From contig CM064427.1 in NCBI GenBank assembly GCA_032690845.1, forward strand, positions 14,581,501 through 14,645,500: a DNA stretch of 64,000 bases, written 5' to 3'. The stretch is from Eleusine coracana subsp. coracana. Lineage: Eukaryota; Streptophyta; Magnoliopsida; Poales; Poaceae. Position 1 is the first letter of the stretch; each line of letters begins with the position of its first letter. The position numbers and the translations under genes are program-made. The notes under the pieces are model-generated. The model was not told the origin of the DNA and searched no databases. It was given only the letters and a program-made list of their open reading frames with translations. Below are positions 36,384 through 47,318 of this stretch, piece after piece.

Positions 36384-37950
36384 TGTTGGTCGTACCTACG
36401 CACCCACTTATATACCGCAAGAGGACGGTGTACAATTGTAGCATTTTTCCCCTTGAATTGAGTATTCCAAGATTTATCAAATCCACTGGGACCTTAGGGA
36501 TAACAGTAAAAGATCTAGTCAATGCTACTGTCGAATTCAGGTTGCATGAAGGGGGACTGGCCAGCGCAAAGGTGCACCAGACAGTAAATCTGTCATTGCG
36601 CCAATCGGCGCAGGAGTTGAGCCGATCGGCACACTAGTGAGTCTAAGACAATCTATCGTTGCACCGATCAGCGCAGGAGTTGAGTCGATCGACACACTAG
36701 TGAATCTGTCGTTTCGCCGATCGGCACAGGAGTTGAGCCGATCGGCACACTAGTGAATCTAAGCCAAAGTGCGCCAGATGTCTTGTAAGCCTAGGCAGTT
36801 AAGTGAGTAACCAGATATCTACTAGTGAGATCGTAACCAGAAAGTCTAATTAAATAGCATCTACTAGTGAAAACCTATAATGAATAAGACCACCCTGCTT
36901 TCCGAGCGGCTCCTGATTTATCGCTGCCGAGAGGAAACCCTTAATCGCGCGAGTATCTTACCCTACTCAACTATCCAATAGTGTTGCGCAGGCTTAGTGC
37001 TGTCACCGCTAAACCACACTACTAGCATCATCAAGCAACCATAATCAATACAATATCCGAATACTATCCTAATGACCACGATTAAGATAATATCAACTTA
37101 CTTAGCCTAGAACTAAGCAATTGGAATAAGCACATGCATGATTATAGAATCAAGATAGACAAATCACCAAAACCATCATCAACATCATCCTTGAGATACA
37201 TAGAGTAAGATTCATCCCCGTCGAGATGGCCTACCTTGACAGATCAACTCTTAACACCAATGGTTCTTGAAACTCAACTAGAGATCTAATCTAACGGGGC
37301 AAGCCCCGGTGGCTCTAACTCACGGATCTGTTGTCCCTCTGTTGCCTCCTCTCTCTATGGCGGGGGTTTACAAGTATTTATAGGGGTTCTACTCGTAAAG
37401 GACTCGGTTTCTAGCAAATAAGGCGGTTGCGGCGATCGGCGCAGGATTGCGCCGATCGACGCAAGCCATGTCTTCTCTATTTTCTTCTCCAATTCGGTTC
37501 CTCTGTCTTCCACAGCTGTCATGTGGGCCTTTCCCTTCGAGATAAAGTCTTGTACTGCACGTTGAGATCTTGAAGTTCCATAAATCTTCTTGAAGTTACA
37601 TAAATCTTCTAGACAAATATCTTCAAGTGTCTTGCACAGATAAACTTCCATAAACATATGGAATGGGCCTCGGTCACTTCTGTGGGCCAAAACTCCCTTG
37701 CGCCGATCGGCTCATGGACTGCGCCGATTGACGCACTGGGCTTCTTCAGTGCTTTTCGTCTGTTCTGGACTCCTATCCTCTCCATCATCACTTTAATCAC
37801 CAATTTTACCTGTTTCTGCAATAAAGCTCCAAAACAACGCATATACAAATATATAAACAATATCACAAGTAAATGGTCTAAATTAGTATCAATTATGCTC
37901 TAATTGGGGTAATATTCATATATAAAAGGGGCACTTGGGAAGTGCCAACA
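36384..37950 (+). mobile_element. Box-family element E, 1.57 kb, inserted in RNase H of element A
   Basis: Starts TGTTGGTCGTACC and ends AAGTGCCAACA; the ends are inverted (TGTTGG and CCAACA). The flanks have a perfect 5-bp duplication CAAGT (36379-36383 and 37951-37955). The conserved block begins 31 bp in (CCGCAAG at 36415-36421) and continues TTGTAGCATTTTTCCCC, GAGTATTCCAAG, ATCAAATCCACTGGGACC, matching the elements at 5861 and 24894. Both arms carry repeats of the palindrome GCCGATCGGC. No coding sequence was found. Ends of the TG...CA type with 5-bp duplication fit a solo LTR, but the partial extended inverted similarity of the ends (TTATATA at similar depth) leaves a DNA transposon possible. 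Confidence 0.75.
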
Positions 37951-39593
37951 CAAGTGGGTTGAGTTTATTAAGCCTTTTCCCTATGTTGTTAAGTATAAGA
38001 AGGGGAGAGAAAATGTTGTTGCTGATGCTTTATCATAAAAAAGTGTTCCGCTTAATCAATTGGAGGTTAAGGTCCCAAGATTGTTAAACATAAAGGAATT
38101 ATAAGCTGCTGACCTTGTTTTTGTAGAACCATACTTGAAATGTGAAGATGGAAAAGGGTGGGACAAGTACCATTTGCTTGATGGGTTCTTGTTTCGAGCT
38201 AACAAATTGTGAGTCTCAGATTCGTGCATTTGTTTGCTTTTATTGCAGGAATCACACATGGGTGGTTTGGTGGGTTATTTTGGAAGAGAAAAGACCTACT
38301 TGCTGTTGAGTGATCACTTCTATTGGCCAAAGATGAGGCGTGATGTGGAGAGGTTTGTGCAGCAGTGTACAACTTGCCACAAGGCTAAATCAAAGCTGAA
38401 CCCCCACGGTTTGTATACTCCACTCCCCACCCCCATATGCACCTTGGAAAGACATAAGCATGGACTTTGTTTTAGGATTACCAGGAACTAAGAAGGGGAG
38501 GGATTCAGTTTTTGTTGTTGTGGATAGGTTCTCTAAAATGACATATTTTGTTCCCTGTCATAAGAGCGACGACGCGTCGCATGTAGCTGACTTGTTTTTA
38601 AGGGATATTGTGAGATTACATCATGTGCCCAGGACCATTGTTTCAGACCGAGACGTGAAGTTCATGAGCCACTTTTGGAAGACTTGTGGGCCAAGCTTGT
38701 CACAAAGTTTCTATTTTCAACAACTTGTTACCCACAAACTAATGGACAAACAGAAGTGGTGAATCGTACACTCTCAATGCTGCTACGAACAATGATCAAG
38801 AAGAACCTAAAGGAGTGGGAGGATTGCTTACCATATGTTGAGTTTGCATATAATAGGGCAGTCCACTCAACAACATAGATATGCCCATTTGAAGTTGTGT
38901 ATGGATTCAAGCCCATTACACCACTTGACTTGTTGCCCCTTCCACTTCAAGAATGTGCAAACATGGAGGCATCCAAGAGGACTTGACTATGTGAAGAAAA
39001 TCCACATGAAGACCAAGCAGGAGATTGAGAAGAAATCAGAGTACTATGCTGTAAAAGCAAATAGGAACCGCAAGAAGGCGATCTTCGAGACCGGTGACTA
39101 TGTTTGGGTTCACCTTCGGAAGGACAGGTTTCCAGAGAAACGGAAGTCCAAATTGCTGCCCCAAGGTGATGGCCCATTCAAGGTCCTTGCAAGAATAATA
39201 GACAATCCCCACAAGATTGAGCTTTCAGGAGATGAATATGCAGCGAGCAACACCTTCAATGTTGCTGATTTGTCTCCATTCCATGGTCATGAAGAATTAG
39301 AGTCGAGGTTGACACTTTTTGAAGAAGGGGAGGATGATGAGGACATTTCTCACGACTACACCTATGAGAGACCAATGACTCGAGCCAAAGTAAAGCAATT
39401 ACAACATGAGGTGAATCTTTTCCTTAATGATTGTGAGCATGCATCTCAGAAGAGTCATGTACAACCTAATAAAGGTGCATTACTTGTCCTCATGTTTGAG
39501 CACAGGTCCGAGACATGGTGGCCACTTGATGCCCAAAGAGAGCAAGCTAAAGTTGATGTGTGGATGCCCAGATTCTATCCTTCAACTTCATGA
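37951..39593 (+). pseudogene. RNase H end and integrase of element A, running into the 3' LTR
   Basis: Resumes with KWVEFIKPFPYVVKYKKGREN and ADALS (end of RNase H). The HHCC finger contains FYWPKMRRDVERFVQQC. The integrase core has MDFVLGLPGTKKGRDS, VSDRDVKF and, after a frameshift near 38690, NGQTEVVNRTL (the catalytic Glu). A GPF-type motif (GDGPFKVLARI) and NTFNVADLSPFHGHEE mark the C-terminus. Translation continues across the LTR boundary at 39335 to a stop at 39591, so about 86 codons lie inside the 3' LTR. No chromodomain was recognised. Confidence 0.85.
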
Positions 39594-40502
39594 TGAGTCC
39601 TTTATCATTATACGAGGTACCACCCTAAGTATTATACATGGATGGAAAGGTTTTCTAGTCTACATTCATATGCAAGAAATGGCAAATCCATTGGATTTTT
39701 GTAGAGAGAGTTATGCCTATTTTAGTGAAGATTGCTCCAGAATCATTCTGCCTCGGGGCATGTTGATTTTGCTTAGGGTGTGTTACTTTTACTCCAGAAG
39801 TGTTCCTTTTCTCAGTTTGGACTTGTGCGATCTGAACGCCATGTTGCTTTTCCTCAGAGCGTGTTACTTTTACTCTGAAAGTGTTCCTTTTCTCAGTTTG
39901 GACTTGTCCAATCTGAACATCGTGTTGCTTTTGCTCAGGGCATGTTACTTTTACTCCGAAAGTGTTCTTTTTCTTAGTTCGGACTTGTCCAATCTGAACG
40001 TCGTGTTGCTTTTGCTCAGGGCGTGTTACTTTTTACTAGTCTGGACTTGTCCGATCTGAACGTTGTGTTCTCTTTTTCTGTCCTATGCGACTTTGTTTTG
40101 CTTGTTTCATTTCAGGCCCATGTAATATTGATTTGGCCCAGCTAGGAGGGGTGTTCCTAGTATAAATAACACTTGTACACCTGGTGGAAACCCTAACCAT
40201 GAATTGAACTCAGAAAAATAAAGAAGCCAAGTGCTGTTATGCTTAGGGTTGTGCCATTGCTACCCTCTTGAGGATTGGAAGTTTTCTCTACCACTTGTTC
40301 TTGTGTTTTCTTGTGATTTGCAAAAGCATTGCCTCTCTTTTATGGGGTTCAGGTTAGGCATCGACCAAAGCGTGTTGTTGGGCGAAATCATTTATCACAG
40401 GTAGTTGTTCTAGCAGCTATTGATGTCATTGATTCGTCAGGTTTCACGGGTCAAGTTATCCCTAGATCCTACAACAAGAAGATCGGGCAAGCCCCCGCAT
40501 CA
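39335..40502 (+). mobile_element. 3' LTR of gypsy element A
   Basis: Starts TGATGAGGACAT directly after a purine run (AAGAAGGGGAGGA, about 39322-39334, the likely polypurine tract, itself part of the pol coding frame). It ends CCCCCGCATCA and is 1168 bp long. It includes the 80-bp tandem units (about 39765-40070) and a possible TATA-type 'tataaataac' at about 40161. It differs from the 5' LTR by scattered substitutions and small indels, so the element is not young. Confidence 0.85.
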
Positions 40503-42711
40503 AGAATGGGTTTCACTGCCGATTGAGTGATGTCCTATGGAGCAAATATGGGAAAATACAAGATGCATCAATGGTAATCTGACATCATCTTTGCCCAAAT
40601 TCGAGTTTTAAAATTTTGTACCTAATAAGCTGAAAGAGAGGGCGACCAGATGGGATCTAGTCATTTAGATCCTGTCCCATGCGGATTAGTGTACTGCTGG
40701 TTGCATATAGTAATTAATTTAGCATTTATTTTTATGGTTATAAAATACATGGGTGTACCTTTATACCTATCTCACAAATTAAGTATCTCTGGCGACCTCG
40801 TGGCCGCGCCACACACGCTGGCCACACCACCTGGGATCAATTGTGGCCATGCAGGATCTGGTTCTCCTTGTGTTATAGCCCTCCATGTGGCTCAGATCTC
40901 AGTGGTCCCGCCATTAATTTTTTTCTAGCCCTTTAAATATTGCATGTAAATAGATTATTGTCGTAAAATCCATAACTAAACATATACTAAGAGTTTAAGG
41001 GCAAAATAAATTTTGTTTGGTTAATCTGGTTGTTTAGTATTTTACTAAAATGATAAATCATATCAAAAACACTTATTTATTTATGCATTTATTTAATGGT
41101 TTAAAATAGAAGTAAATTCACAACTAATTTTCAGTGCATGATTAAATTCTCAAATTTAGCATGCATGTTTATTTACTCATTATCATCCATCTCACCAAGT
41201 GGCATATTTAAATTCCAAATATTTTTTCTATAATTAATATTTTAGTGTTTGCACCATTTTAATTGATATAAATTATTAATTCATGTTCTTACCATAAGAT
41301 TCGGTACAAAAATCTTGCATAATGTCCCCTGCAACTTATAATTTTTCATATATCTTCCAGAACCATATGTAATCATAGTAGCTTTAATTCATTTCTGGTA
41401 ATGGCACAATTGTGAATATAATTAACTTAAGCATGTAGGTTTGTATTACAATCACATGCACACTTTACTCTCTGTTAATTGAGATTTTTATTTACATTAA
41501 TTTGCCTTTGATCATCATGTATGCTCACCTAAATGGTTTAAACATGCTTCACCATTGCACCGTCGTCACTAAAAAGTCCGTTCGCATTATACAGAACCAT
41601 ATGAAAGAAAAATAAAAAGTCACCAATATTATCTCCTAATGCACCCCTACATTTTTATCCATGCATCATGTCATAGCATGCATTTGTTCAAGAAGTGTCA
41701 TGAATCATCTTTTATGCTTATTTGCATTGCATTTCATTCATAGGATTCAACGATGGGAACGTGGAGGTGGAGATAGTTCCAGAGGAGCCTGGAGGTGAGA
41801 TTAATCCCCCTGAGAGTGCTAACATTTATCTGAACCAAGGCAACCCCCGATGCACTCCTATGTTGCAAAGTTTTTATTTTGTATCACCTATATGCATGTC
41901 ATGTATTCTGCATTACATGTAGGAATATGATTGAAGCCTAGTTGCATGTAGGCAAAACAAAATCCTATGGCTATGAGTCTACTTGTACAACCATTCGTTA
42001 GATTTTCCTATGCTTAATATCAAGTCATCGGTAGTAAAATCGAGTGGTATGGAGACTACTCGATATAGGATGGTTCGGGAATTTATTACTAGTTAAACTT
42101 CCACCTAAAGATGGATTAATTGGAGACCGAATGGGGAAGTGCATGTGTAGGTTGAGGTGGCAAGGTTGGCCCTTGTTTGCCATAACCCCGTTTGTGTCAA
42201 TTAAGAACCAAATTCGAGTGTGGCCTCGTTAAGCAAGTTTTGAATAGTACTAAGTGCATGCTAGTGATATGGGCACTAGTAAACCGACGGAGCTTGATTA
42301 TTGCAGTAGTTGGACAGTCCCTCATCACTCTTTGGGAACGATCATCAGTGCATGATGCCATTTGGGTGGTATGAGTGGTGGAAGGGTGCATGATCTAGGA
42401 GTGTGCGTGCGCCGTGTATTTGGGTTTCTCCTGTAGGATGTAAATCAATTCGAGTCGCCATCCCTCATGGTTATTGAGTACCACTTGTGATCGCTGTCAC
42501 ATCGAAGAAAAAGTGAAATGATGATGATGATGATTATACTTGTTGTATTTCTATTAAGTGTATTGCAACCATGTTTGCTATAGTATAGCGCACAACATTT
42601 ATTTTATGCAAGTGTGGTTTTTGCAATTAATCCAGTAACCCGTGGTCAGCCCCCTGCATGCTAGGTGTCGGCCTTAGCGTGTCATTTTGACGTGTAAGTC
42701 TTGCTAAGTAT
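40503..42711 (+). mobile_element. Long-LTR fragment, related to 61332-64000
   Basis: From about 40640 the sequence follows the order seen at 62640-64000: a GC-richer part ('gccatgcaggatctgg', near 40850), then 'ctttaaatattgcatg' near 40930, long AT-rich sequence, a 'gaggtggagatagttccagaggagcc' type segment near 41765, 'caacccccgatgcactcc' near 41842, and 'agtggtatggagactactcg' near 42040. No open reading frame was supported. The same LTR may continue at 56768-57173, beyond element C2, ending 'gcgatgtgaca'. Confidence 0.5.
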
Positions 42712-42716
42712 TAGTT

Positions 42717-42979
42717 TGTAAGCTTCATGACCATTGATGATTGAATCCTCAAGGTATGAATGTTTTGTTGATAGATGACAACTATGAAATTGTGGGCTAA
42801 TATCTACACGAGTGTTGTGTATGCAGAAATCATCTCTAAACTCTATTTACAAATCATATGGATGATGGTTGCCTTGACGATGGAAGACAATGACCACAAG
42901 CATGGAGGCTTGTGAGCTTGATGGAGTCCAAGGCTTGATGGAGATGGATCAAAGCTGAGGACAAGCTATGGAGCAAGTG
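42717..42979 (+). mobile_element. 5' LTR of copia-type element C2, first part
   Basis: Starts TGTAAGCTTC after TAGTT (42712-42716). The same 5-mer TAGTT follows the 3' LTR at 56763-56767, so these are the target duplication of C2. This part of the LTR is cut at 42979 by element B and continues at 47319. It holds 'gaatcctcaaggtatgaatg' and 'gacaagctatggagcaagtg'. Confidence 0.78.
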
Positions 42980-43879
42980 TGATGTGGACAAGGGTTCCCG
43001 ATCTTCTAATAGGTTCTGATAATCTTGATTAAGGCGGAGGCGATACACAAATCGATCCGGCTTCCGAACGACACGTTCTGAACCCCGCAATCGCAGCACA
43101 ATGTCTCCTCTGGTTATCAACCGTTCAAGAATGATTGACTTCACCGAGAAGGCTTATCCTTGCCTGCAAATCAAGAACACAAGCAAGAAGAAAGAAGAAT
43201 GCAACCAAATTTGCAAGTATACAATGAATCTCACAAGTTGGGGTCTTACAAACCGATCAAACGGCAAAACTGTTATCAACAGAATAATCTAAGCAAAACC
43301 CAAACCCTAGTGAAGAGGCAGCAGCTGTATATGAGGACCCTAGGGTCGTGTAAGACCCCCTGGACACAGCCTTAAGTGGGCTCAACTCGATACATGGCCC
43401 AAAGACCGATTATGATGTCATAGCACCATGACAAATTCTGTAAGTTGATTTGTTTCGGCGATTGCCGACGTCTCGAGACGAATTTTGATATGGGACCAGT
43501 TGGGTTGGAAAGTTCTTTTCGTCATCTTTACAGGCATATATAGAACGTCCAAATCCGAGTCCGTATGCATCCTGGGTGTCTATTTTAGTGCAGACTGGTC
43601 CTGGGCTCCGAAACAGTCTCGAAGTCAGTTTTGATTGGGCCTCCACCTTGGCTTGGACGTCCTTACTGGCCCATCACGCCTCCAATCATCTACACAGCTA
43701 TGTCATCATCATCTCCATGGTTCCTAACAACAATTAATTCATTATATAGCAATCTATTCTCAAAACCACATAATAAAAATATTAGAAACGATCTCACCTG
43801 GAAATTCAGGTGATGCACATGAACTTTCATCTTTGTTAGAGGAGTGTTGTGTGTATCCATGGGTGTGATGTACTCATCA
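42980..43879 (-). mobile_element. 3' LTR of gypsy element B
   Basis: 900 bp. On the minus strand it starts TGATGAGTACATCACACC and ends CCACATCA. Just outside on the minus strand lies AAAAGGGGGAGAA (about 43880-43892), the polypurine tract. It is nearly identical in layout to the LTR at 46418-47313 and to the solo LTR at 32446-33342. The flank AAGTG (42975-42979) pairs with CAGTG (47314-47318) as a target duplication with one change. Confidence 0.9.
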
Positions 43880-44268
43880 TTCTCCCCCTTTTGAATTAGA
43901 GTCGTCCTCGACTCGATCTCATCCCTTTCTCCCAATAGTGGTCTCAAATCTGAAATATAAAATATAGAACTATTCCCAAACTTGGGATGCAACTCATATT
44001 TATATGCATTATGAAATTTGTCATCGCAATGAGAATCTATAGTAGAAGGTATTCCATGCAAATTAATAACCTCTTTGAAACCTTGGTCAGCAATATGAGC
44101 ATCATTCTCACTCTTATGACAAAATTGACAATGTGTTATCTTAGAAACACTAGAAAAACTTGACATGGCATGGTAATTGTTACTGCAGTTTTCAAGTTGG
44201 TCATTTAATTGTATAACCCAAGGAGGTTTCCATTTTGAACAAATATAAACTCTATGCACCATAAACAA
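43690..44268 (-). pseudogene. Element B integrase remnant fused across a deletion, ending in the LTR
   Basis: Contains part of an integrase core (HKSENDAHIADQGFKEV, then LHGIPSTIDSHCDDKF, from about 44118), joined directly to the integrase C-terminal segment HPKFGNSSIFYISDLRPLLGE. The catalytic Glu region, about 150 codons, is missing. The frame then passes through the polypurine tract into the 3' LTR (boundary at 43879) and stops at 43690. The first 45 residues are not recognised. Confidence 0.65.
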
Positions 44269-45360
44269 ACCTCTATGACCATAGTTTCCAATACCATAAA
44301 AAATGTTCTTGTCAATAAAGTCAATTCTGTTTGAGAAAATACTTTCTTCTCCGCGGTATTTAGATCACAAAGAACATCAAATTCAATATAACCCAAAGTA
44401 TTTAGAGAAGAAAATAATTTTTGCTCATTCTTTTGACATGTAACTAAAATCAAATGTTTAATTTCAGCACTAGTGGGTGAATCATAAGCAAAAGCATCAA
44501 GCTCATTCATTTGTTGTGGCAAAGGTATAAGTGAAGCATTGGCACACAACTCCTCTTTATCACAAGGACCACTAGGTAAATCAACTTGTGACAAAGGAAC
44601 ATGATCATAAGGTTCCAATACAGCAAGACTATTGGAACAATCTATCACATCAAGAAAGCTCTTACCTAAAGCAACAATCTATTCTTTATCGTTCCCACTA
44701 TCATCTTTTTTATGTATATGCTGAAAAGTATTAGTTGCAACAAGAGGCAAAGAAATATGTTCATCCTCTAGCAATTTAGATTTGGATGGAAGTGTTGCAT
44801 CATTTGAAATAGCCCATTCTATTCTAAATGGTTCGTTCTTTCTTCTCTCAAGTCTTTGTTGATCCTCTTCTAAAATTTCAGCAGCAGACATAGGTTTAAG
44901 AGTAACTCTTCCACCATTGTATTTAAATGAATAGCTATTAGCAATGGTATTGTGCAAAGCATTATTTGTAGAAATCCAAGGCTTACTCAATAACAAATAA
45001 CACGCTTGCATAGGCACTATATCAAAATCTGCACAATCCTTTTAAGAACCAATAAAAAATTCAATGCGTGTAATTTTATCTACCTTTATGTTACCACAAG
45101 AATTTACCCATTGGATGTAGTATGGACATGGGTGTGGCTGTGTGGTCAATTCGAGCTTCTCGACCAATTCCATGCTTGCGATGTTGTTGCTACTCTCTCC
45201 ATCAATGATGACACGACAACGTCGATCCTTCACAACAAAGTGAGTCTAAAACAAGTTGTTCATTTGATTTTGCTCTACCTTCTCCATTTGAGAACTAAAC
45301 ACTCGTTGTGCTACAACACTTGTATCAACCTCATTTGACACCATCGACTCATCACCATCG
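44205..45360 (-). pseudogene. Element B protease and linker ORF
   Basis: One frame with two stops (near 45042 and 44677). The right part has VIIDGESSNNIASMELVEKL, a protease active-site region where the usual DxGS/T motif reads DGES, then MPMQACYLLLSKPW and FKYNGGRVTLKPMSAAEIL, the protease-RT linker of plant gypsy elements. The left part (44648-44205) has no recognised domain. No reverse transcriptase and no gag are present, so element B is non-autonomous. Confidence 0.65.
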
Positions 45361-46402
45361 GTGTTGTAACCTGTCATTGTTAATAAAAACAAGAGAACAC
45401 ACAAGAGTATATTTTCCTATCACTACTGTTTGATCATGGTGGAACCTCTCAACAAGCAAATGACAGCACCTAACTGAGTTCTTACAAGATTCTTAGTAGC
45501 AAAATAGAGGATACCTTGGAGAGTGTGATCCGACGATTGCGAGGGTCCAAAGTTCTGTGCCTATTCAGAAGGATATATGTGGAGCTAGGTAGAAAATTTA
45601 TAGTAGCAAGGATTAGCAAAATTTCAATTCAGAAATTGCAAAACTGAATAATAGTCCCAAGCTAGTCTATGTCACTGGCCTAAACTTGTCTCGGACCGAG
45701 TTCAAGCAAGCAAGCAAATGGCTCAACAAAGGATACAAAGGCTGCAAGCAATTCTGAATTTTTTTCTCTTCTCCTTTCAGTTTTTTCTTTTATTATAGGT
45801 GCGGCTTTTTCTTCTTATTTTTTTTCAGCACCTCCTTGCCTTTTACTTCTTTTATGATTTTTTTGACATAGAACTGCAGCAAGAGTTGCGAACTTTATAG
45901 CACAAAGGAAAAACCTAAACTTTCTTTTTTGCACTCTTTACGTAAGGAATAGATGTACATGTAGAACTGAACCGACAATTCTCATATGTAACAACGTATA
46001 GCAATCTCTTGACTCAAGGAACAACGTGCAACAGAAAACACTCTAAGTTTCTTTTGCACACAAAAAGTAGAAGGCTAGATGTTAAATAAATATTTAGTGC
46101 AAACAATTCCAGCAGTACTATTCTTTCAACGTGTGCAACAATCTGATTTTTTTTTCTTGGTTGTCTATGAACAAGGATACACACGACTCAAACAAGACCA
46201 AAGAACAAGTACCAGACCAACAACACAATGACCCTGTAGGGACTAAAATTTAGAGAAGAAAACTAAACTAAAAATTGCAAGGCACAAGGGGGGTGTAGCA
46301 CAGCGGAAACACGACGAACAAATATTTTTGTAGGGCAATTTTCTGGACTCTAGGATTTAACAAAATAACAAGGATAAGGGCGAACCTAATGGTGTACCTG
46401 AA
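45361..46402 (-). other. Element B leader region
   Basis: AT-rich sequence between the 5' LTR and the protease remnant. No gag motif was recognised. T-rich runs occur near 45755-45860. It is probably untranslated leader plus deleted gag. Confidence 0.5.
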
Positions 46403-46415
46403 GCTCTGATTACCA
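46403..46415 (-). promoter_or_regulatory. Primer-binding site of element B
   Basis: Minus-strand TGGTAATCAGAGC, two bases from the 5' LTR. It has one extra base compared with the TGGTATCAGAGC motif complementary to initiator tRNA-Met. It fixes the minus-strand orientation of element B. Confidence 0.8.
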
Positions 46416-46417
46416 CT

Positions 46418-47313
46418 TGATGTGGACAAGGGTTCCCGATCTTCCGATTCTGATAATCTTGATTAAGGCGGAGGCGATACACAAATCAATCCGGCTTTCG
46501 AACGACATGTTCTGAACCCCGCAATCGCAGCACAACGTCTCCTCTGGTTATCAACCGTTCAAGAACGATTGACCTCACCAAGAAGGCTTATCCCTGCCTG
46601 CAAATAAAGAATACAAGCAAGAACAAAGAAGAATGCAACCAAATATGCAAGTATACGATGAATCTCACAAGTTGGGGTCTTACAAACTGATCAAACGGCA
46701 AAACTATTATCAACAGAATAATCTAAGCAAAACCCAAACCCTAATGAAGAGGTGGCGGCTGTATATGAGGACCCTAGGGTCGTGCAAGACCCCCTGGACG
46801 TAGCCCTAAGTGGGCTCAACTCGATACATGGCCCAAAGACCGATTACAGTGTCGCAGCATCAGGACAGATTCTATAAGTCGATTTGTTTCGGCGATTTCT
46901 GACTCCTCGGGACAAATTTTGATATGGGACCAGTTGGGTTGGAAAGTTCGTTTCGTCATCTTTCCAGGCATATATAGAACGTCCAAATCCAAAGCCGTAT
47001 GCGTCCTGGCTGTCCGTTTTAGTGCAGACTGGTCCTGGGCTCTAAAACAGACTCGAAGTCAGTTCTGATTGGGCCTCCACCTTGGCTTGGACGTCCTTAC
47101 TGGCCCATCACACCTCCAATCACCTACCCAGCTATGTCATCACCATCTCCATGGTTCTTAATAACAATTAATACATTAGGTAGCAATCTATTCTCAAAAC
47201 CACATAATAAAAACATTAGAAACGATCTCACCTGTAAATTTAGGTGGTGCACATAAACTTTCATCTTTGTTGGAGGAGTGTTGTGTGTATCCATGGGTGT
47301 GATGTACTCATCA
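46418..47313 (-). mobile_element. 5' LTR of gypsy element B
   Basis: 896 bp, TG...CA ends, similar to 42980-43879 over its whole length. It is followed by CAGTG (47314-47318), the second copy of the target duplication, after which the C2 LTR resumes with TTGAAAACACTTGTC. Confidence 0.9.
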
Positions 47314-47318
47314 CAGTG

